From Nitrosovibrio sp. Nv4 (GTDB lineage: Bacteria; Pseudomonadota; Alphaproteobacteria; Acetobacterales; Acetobacteraceae), in the NCBI GenBank assembly GCA_943330455.2, contig CALQHT020000006.1, positions 1-48,957 on the forward strand: a DNA stretch of 48,957 nucleotides. Direction: 5' to 3'. Below are positions 17,415 through 26,169 of this stretch, one piece after another. Numbering within the stretch: the stretch's first letter is position 1; each line of letters begins with the position of its first letter. The position numbers and the translations under genes were made by a program. Under the pieces are notes generated by a model. That model searched no databases. It worked only from the letters and a program-made list of their open reading frames with translations, and was not told where the DNA came from.

Positions 17415-17457
17415 ACCGGGAGGCGGGGTTCCGGGCCAGAGCCCCGCCCATCCTGGT
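17415..17457 (+). terminator. Terminator-like hairpin after the ABC importer operon
   Basis: ACCGGGAGGCGGGG pairs with CCCCGCC and TCCTGGT around a CCGGGCCAGAG-type loop, eight bases after the ATPase stop. It has no T-run. It may separate the importer operon from the carboxyltransferase gene or only reduce read-through. Confidence 0.55.
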
Positions 17458-17517
17458 TGACCCCCAGCCGCCCGAGTGGGAACATTCCCCCGAAACGTCC
17501 CGCGAAGAACCGGCACC

Positions 17518-19110
17518 ATGGATCACCCTCTTCCGACCAGTCCCACAACAGGCTGGCAGCCCGAACTCGACGAGTTGGCCGAACGCAAGCGCATCGCCCA
17601 GGAAATGGGTGGCGCCGAACGGATTGCGCGCCAGCATGCCGGGGGCCGATTGACGGTCCGGGAGCGGATCGACCAGTTGCTCGATCCAGCCTCGTTCCTG
17701 GAGATCGGCTCGATCGCGGGCAAGGCAAAATACGACGAAACCCAGCGGAAGATGGTCGACTTCATGCCGGCCAACGGCGTGTTCGGCCGCGGCAATATCG
17801 ACGGCCGCCCCGTGGTGATATTCGGGGACGATTTCACCGTCCGCGGCGGATCGGCCGATGCGTCGATCAAGGGCAAATACCAGATGCCCGAACACATGGC
17901 CGGCGAATATCGCATCCCGCTGATCCGCATGATCGAGGGCTCCGGCGGTGGCGGATCGGTCAAAACCATCGAGACCACCGGTCATGCCAACCTGCCCGGC
18001 GGCATCGGCCAAAGCTCCGGCCTGTGGCTGTGTGCCCAGAACATGGGCAAGGTGCCGGTCGTGGCATTGGGGCTTGGCTCGGTTGCAGGGCTGGGCGCGG
18101 CCAGGCTTGCGGCGAGCCACTACTCGATCATGGTCCGCGAAACCTCCGCCGTGTTCGTCGCCGGCCCCCCGGTCGTGGAGCGGTTGGGCGAAAAGCGCAC
18201 CAAGATGGAACTGGGCGGCCCGGAAGTGCAGATCCGCGCCGGCACCATCGACGATGCCGTCGAGTCGGAACAGGAGGCATTTGAACGAACCCGCCGGTTC
18301 CTGTCTTATCTGCCAAGCTCGGTCTGGGAACTGCCGCCGCGCGGACCTCGGTCGGATGATCCGGAACGGCGGGAGGATTGGCTGATTTCAGCCATTCCCA
18401 AGGACAAGCGCAAAGCCTACAGCATGCGCAAGATCATCGAAGCCGTCATGGACAAAGGCAGCTTCTTCGAGATGTCCAAGGGCTTCGGCCGCAATATCAT
18501 CACCGGATTCGCCCGATTGGATGGGTGGCCGGTGGCGGTGCTGGCCGGCGATCCTCTGTATGGTGGCGGGGCCTGGGGGGCTGCCGCGTCCCGGAAAATC
18601 ACCCGCTTCGTCGATCTGGCCCAGACGTTTCATCTGCCGATGGTGCATCTGGTGGATTGCTTCGGCTTCGCGGTCGGACTGGAAGCGGAATCGACCGGCA
18701 CGATGCGCCACGCCGTCACCGCGGTCAGCGCCATCCACCAATCCACCATCCCCTGGTGTCCGGTTATTATCCGCAACGTCTTCGGCGTCGGCGGTGGCGC
18801 GCATGTGCCGCACACACAGACCCCGATCCGCTATTCCTGGCCGTCCGGCAACTGGGGATCCCTGCCGTTGGAAGGCGGCGTGGAAGCCGCCTATCGCGCC
18901 GAGATCGCGGCTGCCGACGATCCGGCTGCCAAACTCACGGAAATCGAGGAGCGGTTGCAGATGATGCGCTCCCCCTTCCGATCGGCCGAGGCATTCCTGA
19001 TTGAGGAAATCATCGACCCACGCGACACCCGCCCGTTGCTGTGCGAGTGGGCCAACCTGGCAGCCCCGCTGCGCACGCCCGGTCAGTCGTTCTTTACCAT
19101 GCGACCCTAG
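17518..19110 (+). CDS. Acyl-CoA carboxylase beta (carboxyltransferase) subunit, 530 aa
   Basis: Belongs to the propionyl-, methylcrotonyl- or geranyl-CoA carboxylase beta family, which moves CO2 between carboxybiotin and an acyl-CoA. The crotonase-type core shows in GGGSVKTIETTGHANLPGG, the acyl-CoA loop GLGSVAGLGAARLA and GPPVVERLGEKRTKMELGGP. The C-terminal half has VAVLAGDPLYGGGAWGAAAS and VHLVDCFGFAVGLEAE. I took the ATG at 17518; an in-frame GTG at 17476 is less likely. No biotin carboxylase or biotin-carrier gene lies nearby, so partners must be elsewhere, or the protein may work with a decarboxylase. It lies 110 bases after the importer operon, and the fused CoA-transferase gene follows. 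Confidence 0.9.
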   Translation: MDHPLPTSPTTGWQPELDELAERKRIAQEMGGAERIARQHAGGRLTVRERIDQLLDPASFLEIGSIAGKAKYDETQRKMVDFMPANGVFGRGNIDGRPVVIFGDDFTVRGGSADASIKGKYQMPEHMAGEYRIPLIRMIEGSGGGGSVKTIETTGHANLPGGIGQSSGLWLCAQNMGKVPVVALGLGSVAGLGAARLAASHYSIMVRETSAVFVAGPPVVERLGEKRTKMELGGPEVQIRAGTIDDAVESEQEAFERTRRFLSYLPSSVWELPPRGPRSDDPERREDWLISAIPKDKRKAYSMRKIIEAVMDKGSFFEMSKGFGRNIITGFARLDGWPVAVLAGDPLYGGGAWGAAASRKITRFVDLAQTFHLPMVHLVDCFGFAVGLEAESTGTMRHAVTAVSAIHQSTIPWCPVIIRNVFGVGGGAHVPHTQTPIRYSWPSGNWGSLPLEGGVEAAYRAEIAAADDPAAKLTEIEERLQMMRSPFRSAEAFLIEEIIDPRDTRPLLCEWANLAAPLRTPGQSFFTMRP

Positions 19111-19148
19111 TGGTCCGTGTCATTGATAATAAAAGGGGCGGGGCTTGG

Positions 19149-19247
19149 ATCCCTCCCACGGTCATGCCGGCATCCACGACTTTCGCCCGTGGACAGCAAG
19201 GCAGTCGTGGATGGCGGGTCTGCACCCGCCATAACGGTGGGAGAGAT
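19149..19247. repeat. Inverted repeat between carboxyltransferase and CoA-transferase genes (family E)
   Basis: The left arm ATCCCTCCCACGGTCATGCC plus GGCATCCACGACT faces AGTCGTGGATGGCGGGTCTG plus CACCCGCCATAACGGTGGGAG. The right arm carries an extra small hairpin (GCGGGTCTGCACCCGC). It lies wholly in the spacer and could act as a partial terminator or RNA-stability element. Confidence 0.7.
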
Positions 19248-19305
19248 CCGCGCCACGCTCCCCTCAAAATCAACCACTAAGTCGTCGTTGCACCGGACAG
19301 AATAG

Positions 19306-21681
19306 ATGCCCTTATCCTCCTACCGTATTCTGCAAATCGGCTCCGGTGTCGGGCTGGATTACTGCGGCAAGCTGTTTGCCGATTTTGGTGCCGATGTCAT
19401 CAAGCTGGAACCCGACGGCGGCGATCCATTGCGGGCATTCCCACCGATCGTGGAAAACGGTGAGAGCGGGTTGTTCGCCTGGCTGAACACCAACAAGCGC
19501 AGCGTGACCGACACCCCGCAAACGATCGCCGCCCTGCTGCCGGGCGCCGACATTCTGCTGGATGGGCGTCCACCGGCCGAGATCGAAGCCTCCGCCCTCA
19601 CGCATGACCGCCTGCACACCGAACATCCGGGGCTGGCCATCACCGCGGTTTCCTGGTTCGGCGACAGCGGCCCCTATCGCGATCATGCCGCGACCGAGTC
19701 CCTGGTGCGCGCTCTTGCCGGCCTGGTCATGCTGACCGGCCCGGCCGAGGGACCACCCATCCTGGCCACCGACAACCAATCCGCCATCGTCGCTGGTCTG
19801 GCCGCCTTCATCGCCTCGGCCGGCGGGTTGTACGGCCGAGCGCGGGGGGCTCGGCGGTTTGCGGTCAGCCTGCACGAAACCGCGGTCAATATCGCCGAAT
19901 ATGAGGCCGCGGTTGCATGGGACCTGGGAGGCTCTCGCAAGCGGCCGGGCGTCAACCGGTTCGGGCGCAACTACCCGGTGGGCATTTTCCCGACGAAACA
20001 GGGCATGATCGGAGTCACCATCGTCACGCCAGGGCAATGGCGCGGCATCTGCGCCATGATGGGCATGCCCGATCTTGCTCGCGAGCCTCGGTTTTCGTTG
20101 CAGACCGACCGGCTGAAATACGCCCACGAAATCGACGCCCTGTTCGCCCCGATCTGGCTGACGAAGACCGCCGAGGAATGGTTCCGCCTCGGCCTGGAAT
20201 CCAAGCTGCCGATGGCGGTCGTGCCGACCATGGCGGAACTGTTGGAACAGCATGTGCACCGCGAACGAGGCGCCTTCGTCCCGGTCCGCATGGGTGAGAT
20301 CGGGTTCGAAGGCCCGATTCTGCCACAGCATTTGACCCGGACGCCGCCGCGTCAGGGCGGTGAGGCCCCCAAGGCGGGGGAAGATCACGCGCTCTGGTCG
20401 ATCTCCCCCTCCCCTCGCCCGTCCGGTCCCGCACCGGAAGGGTCGTTGGCCTTGGAAGGTCTGCGCATCATCGACCTGACCATGGGATGGGCCGGCCCGA
20501 CCGCGGCGCGCCATTTGGCCGATCTGGGCGCGGAGATCATCAAGGTCGAAGCCTGCCAGTATCCCGACTGGTGGCGCGGCACCGATCTGCGGGCTCAGTT
20601 CATCGCCGAACAGCGCTACGAGAAGATCCCCTGGTTCCAACTGATGAACCGCAACAAAAAGGGCGTGACGCTCGACCTTGCGCGTCCCGAGGGTGCGGAC
20701 CTGCTGAAGAGGCTGGTCTCGACGGCGCATGCGGTCATCGAGAACTATTCCAGCGAGGTGCTGACCAAACTCGGCCTCGACTACAGCGTGTTGAAAGACG
20801 TCCGGCCCGGCCTGGTGATGGTGTCGATGCCGGCGTTCGGCTCGAACAACGCCTGGTCGTCCTGTCGTGCCTATGGATCGACCTTGGAACAAGCGTCGGG
20901 ACTGCCGATGGTGACGGGCTTCCCGCATCACCCCCCCACCATGAACCAGACCGCCTACGGAGATCCGATCGGCGGGTTCAACGCGGCGGCCGCCCTGATC
21001 ACCGGCTTGTTGCATCAGCAACGCACCGGCGAGGGCCAGAACATCGACCTGTCGCAGGTGGAGTGCATGTTGCCGCTGGTCGCCGGCCCGATGATCGAAC
21101 AATCGGCGCTGGGGCATGTGTTGCCGCGGATCGGCAATCGACATCAGGTCTATGTCCCGCACGGCGCATTTCGTTGCGCCGGGGAGGACTCCTGGCTGGT
21201 GATTGCCATCCGCAACGACACCGAATGGCGCGCGCTGTGCGGCGCCATGTCCCGCGACGATCTGGCTGGTCTGGATGCGCCATCCCGTCGCGCCCGGGAA
21301 GACGAGTTGGAAGCAGCCATCAACGCCTGGACCGGCGCACGCGACGCCGACGCCACAATGACCGCGCTCCAAGCCATCGGTGTCCCGGCCGGCGTCGCTC
21401 GGCTGCCGTTCGACCTGGATCGGGACCCGCATCTGGTGGCACGCGGCTTCTGGCATCGCGTGGACCGCCCGTTCATCGGTCCGCACTGGCAATCGTCCCC
21501 GCCGTTCCGGGAAGGCCGGCTGGCTCCGGCTCCACGTCTGCTCGCGCCGACCCTTGGCGAGCATAACGCGGCTATCCTGTCCGGGATGCTGGGGCTGGAC
21601 GACGCAACGCTTGATCGGCTGGCCGAAACGGACATCATCGGCACGATTCCGAAACCGCGGCGTGCCCAGGGCGATGCGTAG
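19306..21681 (+). CDS. Fused class III CoA-transferase (two CaiB/BaiF modules), 791 aa
   Basis: Class III CoA-transferases (formyl-CoA transferase, CaiB and relatives) move CoA between carboxylic acids through an aspartyl-CoA anhydride. This protein has two modules in one chain. Residues 1-345 start LQIGSGVGLDYCGKLFADFG and DVIKLEPDGGDPLR. A Pro/Ser-rich linker covers about 346-380. Residues 381-791 start LRIIDLTMGWAGPTAARHLA and EIIKVEACQYPDWWRG. The catalytic Asp is present in module 2 (GQNIDLSQVE, D581), but the matching place in module 1 (RRFAVSLHE) is Ala186. So one half is probably non-catalytic, and the two halves may act together as an internal dimer. It follows the carboxyltransferase gene by 195 bases, suggesting a shared acyl-CoA pathway. 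Confidence 0.92.
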   Translation: MPLSSYRILQIGSGVGLDYCGKLFADFGADVIKLEPDGGDPLRAFPPIVENGESGLFAWLNTNKRSVTDTPQTIAALLPGADILLDGRPPAEIEASALTHDRLHTEHPGLAITAVSWFGDSGPYRDHAATESLVRALAGLVMLTGPAEGPPILATDNQSAIVAGLAAFIASAGGLYGRARGARRFAVSLHETAVNIAEYEAAVAWDLGGSRKRPGVNRFGRNYPVGIFPTKQGMIGVTIVTPGQWRGICAMMGMPDLAREPRFSLQTDRLKYAHEIDALFAPIWLTKTAEEWFRLGLESKLPMAVVPTMAELLEQHVHRERGAFVPVRMGEIGFEGPILPQHLTRTPPRQGGEAPKAGEDHALWSISPSPRPSGPAPEGSLALEGLRIIDLTMGWAGPTAARHLADLGAEIIKVEACQYPDWWRGTDLRAQFIAEQRYEKIPWFQLMNRNKKGVTLDLARPEGADLLKRLVSTAHAVIENYSSEVLTKLGLDYSVLKDVRPGLVMVSMPAFGSNNAWSSCRAYGSTLEQASGLPMVTGFPHHPPTMNQTAYGDPIGGFNAAAALITGLLHQQRTGEGQNIDLSQVECMLPLVAGPMIEQSALGHVLPRIGNRHQVYVPHGAFRCAGEDSWLVIAIRNDTEWRALCGAMSRDDLAGLDAPSRRAREDELEAAINAWTGARDADATMTALQAIGVPAGVARLPFDLDRDPHLVARGFWHRVDRPFIGPHWQSSPPFREGRLAPAPRLLAPTLGEHNAAILSGMLGLDDATLDRLAETDIIGTIPKPRRAQGDA

Positions 21682-21770
21682 GGTATGACGTAATCGGGGG
21701 CGGTGATCATTCAATTTTTCCGTCTTCCCGATACCTCGCCCCAGGAAAAATAGTATTGTGATTTTTGCTC

Positions 21771-21786
21771 TCCGCGGATCCGCGGG
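21771..21786. promoter_or_regulatory. Palindrome upstream of the family 2 glycosyltransferase gene
   Basis: CCGCGGATCCGCGG is a perfect 14-bp palindrome, extended by CTC on the left and GAG on the right with one odd base each. It lies about 80 bases before the glycosyltransferase ATG in an A+T-richer spacer. It could be an operator or a small hairpin. Confidence 0.35.
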
Positions 21787-21863
21787 AGCGTCTGGTTGTT
21801 ATCGGCAAAGGCCGCTGTTAGGGCTCGGCAAACCCTATCCCAGGCCTTGCCGCAGGAGGTTTT

Positions 21864-22877
21864 ATGGGCGCCCCAAAAGTATGCGTGGTTATCCTGCATT
21901 GGAAGCACTTGCCCGAGACCCTGGCTTGCTTGCAATCCCTGGAATTACTCGATTATCCAAACCGCCAGACGGTTGTCGTGGACAATGGAGCACCGGCCGG
22001 TGACGCTGATATATTGTCCGGCCTTGATGGAATCGAGTTAGTCCGCAACCAAGAGAATCTTGGATTTACCGGCGGGGCGAACGCGGGCATTGCCCGATCG
22101 CTGGAGTTAGGTGCGGATTACGTTTGGCTGCTGAACAGTGACGCAACCACCGAACCGGACGTTCTGAGCAAGCTTGTCTCCATGGCGGAAACAGACGACA
22201 TGATTGGCTTGGTCAGCCCGGTGATCCACGACACTATCGCTCGGGATGTGCCGGAATTTTGTGTGGGATTGTTTGATCAACGCGCCCGGACAATAAGCGA
22301 GACGGCCAACCCCGATACGGCAAGGGCTTGGCAGGCCCAACATCCGACGCACATCTTCGTTCCGGGAACGGCTCTTTTGATCCGCCGGTCCCTGATCGAC
22401 AAAATAGGCTTCCTGGATGATCGGTTCTTCGCCTATGTCGAGGATCTTGACTACAGTCTCCGTTCGGCCGCAGCGGGGTACCGCAATGTTGCCGTGCTCG
22501 ACGCGATTATCTACCATCGGTTCAAGCGCCCAGTTCAAGAGCCTGGTACTTCTCCGCCATATCTGCATTATCTCATAACCAGAAACAAGCTGTTGTTATG
22601 GAAGAAACTGCCGGGTCCTACCCTACGTCCCAGGGCAACCGTTTGGTTCCTGCTGGAGCGTTTGCGGCAGATCGAGAGGATGATTCAATATCCTGCGTCT
22701 GTCGATGCGTTGGTCTCCGGTCTCTGGGATGGCATCCGCGGCATCGGCGGTCCGTATAACCCATCGCGGCATAGTCCTCGGTTATTGATGTGGGCGGTCG
22801 GCAAGCACCCTGCGTTCTGGATTCGTATGATCGAATGGAAACGGCCCCGTTTCCGTTGGTTCCAGCGGACGACATGA
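21864..22877 (+). CDS. Family 2 glycosyltransferase, rhamnosyltransferase-like, 337 aa
   Basis: A GT-A fold transferase that uses nucleotide sugars at the cytoplasmic membrane face, probably for surface polysaccharide. Family blocks are VCVVILHWKHLPETLACLQS, VVVDNGA, NLGFTGGANAGI (a loop characteristic of the WbbL/rhamnosyl type), the metal-site region VWLLNSDATTEPD and FFAYVEDLDYSLR, which holds the catalytic-base region. There is no signal or membrane segment. GGAGG precedes the ATG by four bases. G+C is visibly lower than in neighbours (several 60-base lines at about 42-55% by my count, against about 65% upstream), which suggests horizontal gain. It stands alone; no other polysaccharide genes are adjacent. 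Confidence 0.92.
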   Translation: MGAPKVCVVILHWKHLPETLACLQSLELLDYPNRQTVVVDNGAPAGDADILSGLDGIELVRNQENLGFTGGANAGIARSLELGADYVWLLNSDATTEPDVLSKLVSMAETDDMIGLVSPVIHDTIARDVPEFCVGLFDQRARTISETANPDTARAWQAQHPTHIFVPGTALLIRRSLIDKIGFLDDRFFAYVEDLDYSLRSAAAGYRNVAVLDAIIYHRFKRPVQEPGTSPPYLHYLITRNKLLLWKKLPGPTLRPRATVWFLLERLRQIERMIQYPASVDALVSGLWDGIRGIGGPYNPSRHSPRLLMWAVGKHPAFWIRMIEWKRPRFRWFQRTT

Positions 22878-23112
22878 TTACGGTTGCGACCTGACGGCTG
22901 CCCCTTTGTGTTGCGCCGACCAGCATACCGCGTCCGCTACCCGGCGTGTTCAACGTTCAGACGCCATTGGTCCGGGTGCCAAGCCAGCAACCCGGAGATC
23001 TGTCGAAGGCCATCCGGGATTGGGTTGGTCATTTCGTTGGATCATGCGGACAATGGTTGTGGCTTTAATCGGGTCACGCAATGCCGCGCTCCGCAACGCG
23101 ACTTCCCCAGCT
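22878..23112. other. Convergent intergenic spacer
   Basis: About 235 bases between the glycosyltransferase and haloperoxidase stops. I see no convincing gene or strong terminator hairpin. Confidence 0.5.
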
Positions 23113-24708
23113 TTAGGAACGGGTTGCCCGCCGACGCAGGCCGCCGAGGAGAACAGCCGAGAGACCGAGCAAAGCCACCGTCGCCGGTTCAGGTATGTCA
23201 TTGTTCAGCAGGATCTGATTCGCGATCTGAAGACCGATCGCTTCCGCATCGTCCACCGCCCATGGCGTATGGATACCCCCCAGGATCCGGCTATAGGTGG
23301 AGCCCAGCGGTCCGCTGGAGGCAGCGGACAGTGAGTTGAAACACATCGTGATTCCCGGCACCGCACCCAGATCGCCATTGGTATAGGGATCCGACGTGCT
23401 GCAGAATGACACATCGTCAGTCCCCAGCACGCCCGCGATAATGGACGCCGCGGCGGCACTGAAGGCCGGGTGTCCGGCGATGTAATCCGGATGCGGCGGT
23501 GTCGCGATCTCGGACTGCCAGGACGTGTCGCAGGTGACGAAATTCGAGTTCCACGTCACCGTCCCACCCGCCGTGTTTGTCGCACAATTGCGGATCGCGG
23601 TGATCGGACGCCACAGATTATCGTCGTATTTGATGTCCCAGGCGAGGATCCCGGCGTCGGTCAGCCCCATGCCGAGCAGGGAACTCAGCCGTGCCTTGTC
23701 CAGCAGCGACAGGTTCCGGTCGTTCATGATCGTGGTCGCGATCTGCAACCAATGCCCAGGCGGCTGAATCGTGCTACCGGGATCGTTCCAGAACAGCGCG
23801 GCATCGACCTGAGCCGCCGTGCGGCCAGTGAAACCGGCCGTGGCACACGCGCTCTGGGCCGCACCGGAAAGAGGAACCCCGGTATTGAAGCCCATGCACT
23901 GCGTTTCCAGCAACCCCTGGGCATACGCCGCGGAGTTCAAGGCGGGGAGCGTATTCGCGGCGCTGGACTTGATCTGCTGCTTCTGCGGGCTCGTCAGACC
24001 GAACGGCGTCACCGTATCGCCCCATGTCGGATACATTTCCGGCCGAGCGGTCGGCGGCACGTAAACGCCTGGCACGGTTCCCGACCCGGGCGGCATCTGC
24101 GCGGTCAACCCATTGGTAATGGCGGCAATTGCGCCATCGTTGGCACGGGCGGCGACGACACTGTTGCCAGCAGCCTGCCCCAAGGAGAGCCCGTTGGTGA
24201 TCGCCAGGGTCGCCGCCGCGTTGCCGGTGGCAGCGGTGTAGAGGCTGTTGACCGCGTTGTTATAGGTCTGGCTGATCTCCGGCAGGATGGTGTTGGTGAT
24301 CAGGCTCGGGTTACTGCCGGTCGGGTTTTGCCAAATCGCATTCGAAAAGATGCTGTTCATGGCGGAATAGCCCGCCGAGAGCGCCGCGGCCTCGGCTGAA
24401 ACACCGCTGACCGGACCGCCGGCATAGGCATAAGGTGTGAACGGGGAGCCGCTGGCGGCATTGACCGCATCGAACATCGCGGTTCCGACGATGGCGATCT
24501 GTCGAGCCACCTCGGGCGGGCCGTCGACCAACAGAGCCGAGGTCTGACGGATCACCGACAGCATCTCGTTGTTCCAGGTGGTCACGGCGTCCGCTTTGGC
24601 GGTCTGCGTGCCAAATGCGCAGAGGCTACCAGCCAGGACCATAACGGAAACGGCCCTACCAATCAGCGGCGGCGTCCGACGAACTGCGTTCTGCGTCCCA
24701 TTTGCCAT
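23113..24708 (-). CDS. Vanadium-dependent haloperoxidase-like protein with PEP-CTERM sorting tail, 531 aa
   Basis: A secreted PAP2-superfamily protein of the vanadium haloperoxidase type, expected to bind vanadate and oxidise halides with H2O2, or to act as a phosphatase. GGAGG precedes the chosen ATG at 24708 and a signal peptide follows (cleavage near TAKADA, about residue 40). The vanadate pocket known from chloroperoxidases is complete: K360 and R367 (IKYDDNLWRPIT), G412-H413 (IAGHPAFSAA), R474 and H480 (YSRILGGIHTPW). The spacings K-R (7) and R-H (6) equal those of the fungal chloroperoxidase. The C-terminus is a PEP-CTERM signal, DIPEPATVALLGLSAVLLGG then LRRR, processed by an exosortase that must be encoded elsewhere. 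It is monocistronic by context. Confidence 0.92.
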   Translation of the reverse strand: MANGTQNAVRRTPPLIGRAVSVMVLAGSLCAFGTQTAKADAVTTWNNEMLSVIRQTSALLVDGPPEVARQIAIVGTAMFDAVNAASGSPFTPYAYAGGPVSGVSAEAAALSAGYSAMNSIFSNAIWQNPTGSNPSLITNTILPEISQTYNNAVNSLYTAATGNAAATLAITNGLSLGQAAGNSVVAARANDGAIAAITNGLTAQMPPGSGTVPGVYVPPTARPEMYPTWGDTVTPFGLTSPQKQQIKSSAANTLPALNSAAYAQGLLETQCMGFNTGVPLSGAAQSACATAGFTGRTAAQVDAALFWNDPGSTIQPPGHWLQIATTIMNDRNLSLLDKARLSSLLGMGLTDAGILAWDIKYDDNLWRPITAIRNCATNTAGGTVTWNSNFVTCDTSWQSEIATPPHPDYIAGHPAFSAAAASIIAGVLGTDDVSFCSTSDPYTNGDLGAVPGITMCFNSLSAASSGPLGSTYSRILGGIHTPWAVDDAEAIGLQIANQILLNNDIPEPATVALLGLSAVLLGGLRRRATRS

Positions 24709-24787
24709 TGTTTGGCCTCCGAGCGACGCGTGTTGACCCCAAGACCCCATCACTCTCTTAATTTCCTATCGCATTCTAACTAATCAA

Positions 24788-24922
24788 TCAACATCCCGTG
24801 GACAGACTCTCAATTTGTTCGGGTCCGTCCCGTCCCAGAATGCGTTTTGCCTCAGTATAAGGCTGCCCTGTCCGCCCTTTCATCCTGGTTACATGATCGT
24901 CCAACACCCTGCCCATTAACAT
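24788..24922 (-). CDS. Possible small protein, 44 aa
   Basis: A short frame reading MLMGRVLDDHVTRMKGRTGQ and ending in a TGA lies upstream of the haloperoxidase gene on the same strand. The composition (basic helix, GRTGQPYTEAKRILG) is protein-like, but no good ribosome binding site is visible and I recognise no family. It could equally be chance or a gene remnant. Confidence 0.2.
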   Translation of the reverse strand: MLMGRVLDDHVTRMKGRTGQPYTEAKRILGRDGPEQIESLSTGC

Positions 24923-25045
24923 TCGGCCGAAGGTGGGCGAGCACGGGACGTCGGCCAAACGCCACCGCTTCCCCCTCCGCCATTCCCGCGATAGCTTACC
25001 CCCCAAACGACGCGTCCAAGCACAGACCAAGAGGGACCTTACATT

Positions 25046-26116
25046 ATGGAATTCGGAATCGGCATCGCCACGTCCAGCGACTCCTGGAAACTCGCCCAGC
25101 GCGCGGAGGAACTCGGCTTCTCCCACGCCTGGTTCTATGACACCCAGATGATAACCGCCGATTGCTTCGTCGCCATGGGCGCCGCGGCGGTCAAGACCAG
25201 CAAGATCCGCCTCGGCACCGGGGTTCTTGTGCCGTCCAACCGTATCGCACCGGTCACCGCCAACGCCTTCGCGACCTTGAACGGTCTGGCCCCCGGGCGG
25301 CTGGATTTCGGCGTCGGCACCGGATTCTCCGCTCGGCGCGCCATGGGGCTGAACGCGATGAAGCTCGCCGACATGGAGGAATATATCCGGGTCGTTTACG
25401 GCCTGCTGAATGGGGAAACCCTTGAAACCAACGTCGAGGGCAAGCAACGGAAGATCCGCTTCCTCAATCCCGACGCGAATCTGTTCAACCTGAAGGACCC
25501 GATCAAGCTGCATATCTCCGCCTACGGTCCCAAGTCGCAGGCCCTGGTGGGCAAGCTGGGCGCCGCGTGGAAGACCTTCATCAGCGACGTTCCCGGTGCG
25601 ATGGGCGCCCTTGACGGCATGAAGAAGGATTGGGAGGCCGCCGGCCGCTCCACGTCCGACCTCTACACCACCGCCTGGGTTTGCGGCTGCGTGCTGGAAC
25701 CCGGCGAACCCGCCGACAGCCCGCGCGCTATGCGCCAGGCCGGTCCGCGCGCCGCCGTCCTGCTGCATCGCGCCGCCGATCTGGACATGAACGGCTGGAA
25801 GAATACGTCGGAGGTCCCGGCGTCCACCCAGGAAAGCATCGACGGCTACATCAAGGTGGCGCGGGAATTCGAGCCGAAGGACGCCCGCTACCTGATGAAC
25901 CATCGCGGGCATTTCGTCTTCGTGAAGCCCGAGGAAAAGCAGTTCGTCAACGCCGAACTGATCCGCCGGACCACCTTCACCGCGACCGAGCAGGAATTGA
26001 AGCAACGCATAGAAGCCCTGCGCGATGCCGGGTGGAACCAGTTCGTCATTCCGATTACCCCTGGCGAAGAAGGCGCGATCGAGGACTGGGCTCGCGTCAA
26101 GCGCGCGTTCGACTGA
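25046..26116 (+). CDS. LLM-class flavin-dependent oxidoreductase, 356 aa
   Basis: A TIM-barrel protein of the luciferase-like monooxygenase superfamily (FMN- or F420-dependent). Family blocks: MEFGIGIATSSDSWKLAQRA, LGFSHAWFYDTQ, KIRLGTGVLVPSNRIAPVTA, LNGLAPGRLDFGVGTGFS and, further on, LHISAYGPKSQALVGKLG. The fold and the order resemble methylenetetrahydromethanopterin-reductase-like members, but cofactor and substrate cannot be settled from sequence. GAGGG precedes the ATG. An MFS transporter and an NTF2-fold gene follow on the same strand; the trio may handle one small molecule. A family A repeat separates it from the transporter gene. Confidence 0.9.
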   Translation: MEFGIGIATSSDSWKLAQRAEELGFSHAWFYDTQMITADCFVAMGAAAVKTSKIRLGTGVLVPSNRIAPVTANAFATLNGLAPGRLDFGVGTGFSARRAMGLNAMKLADMEEYIRVVYGLLNGETLETNVEGKQRKIRFLNPDANLFNLKDPIKLHISAYGPKSQALVGKLGAAWKTFISDVPGAMGALDGMKKDWEAAGRSTSDLYTTAWVCGCVLEPGEPADSPRAMRQAGPRAAVLLHRAADLDMNGWKNTSEVPASTQESIDGYIKVAREFEPKDARYLMNHRGHFVFVKPEEKQFVNAELIRRTTFTATEQELKQRIEALRDAGWNQFVIPITPGEEGAIEDWARVKRAFD

Positions 26117-26169
26117 GACGACGAAAAGCCAACCGGACGACACAATAACCGATGGACCGCCTTTCCCGT

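Noticed and set aside
19312-21714. Open frame of 800 codons opposite the CoA-transferase gene
   Set aside because: Arg/Gln/His-rich composition typical of an antisense frame; the plus-strand protein is a clear family member.
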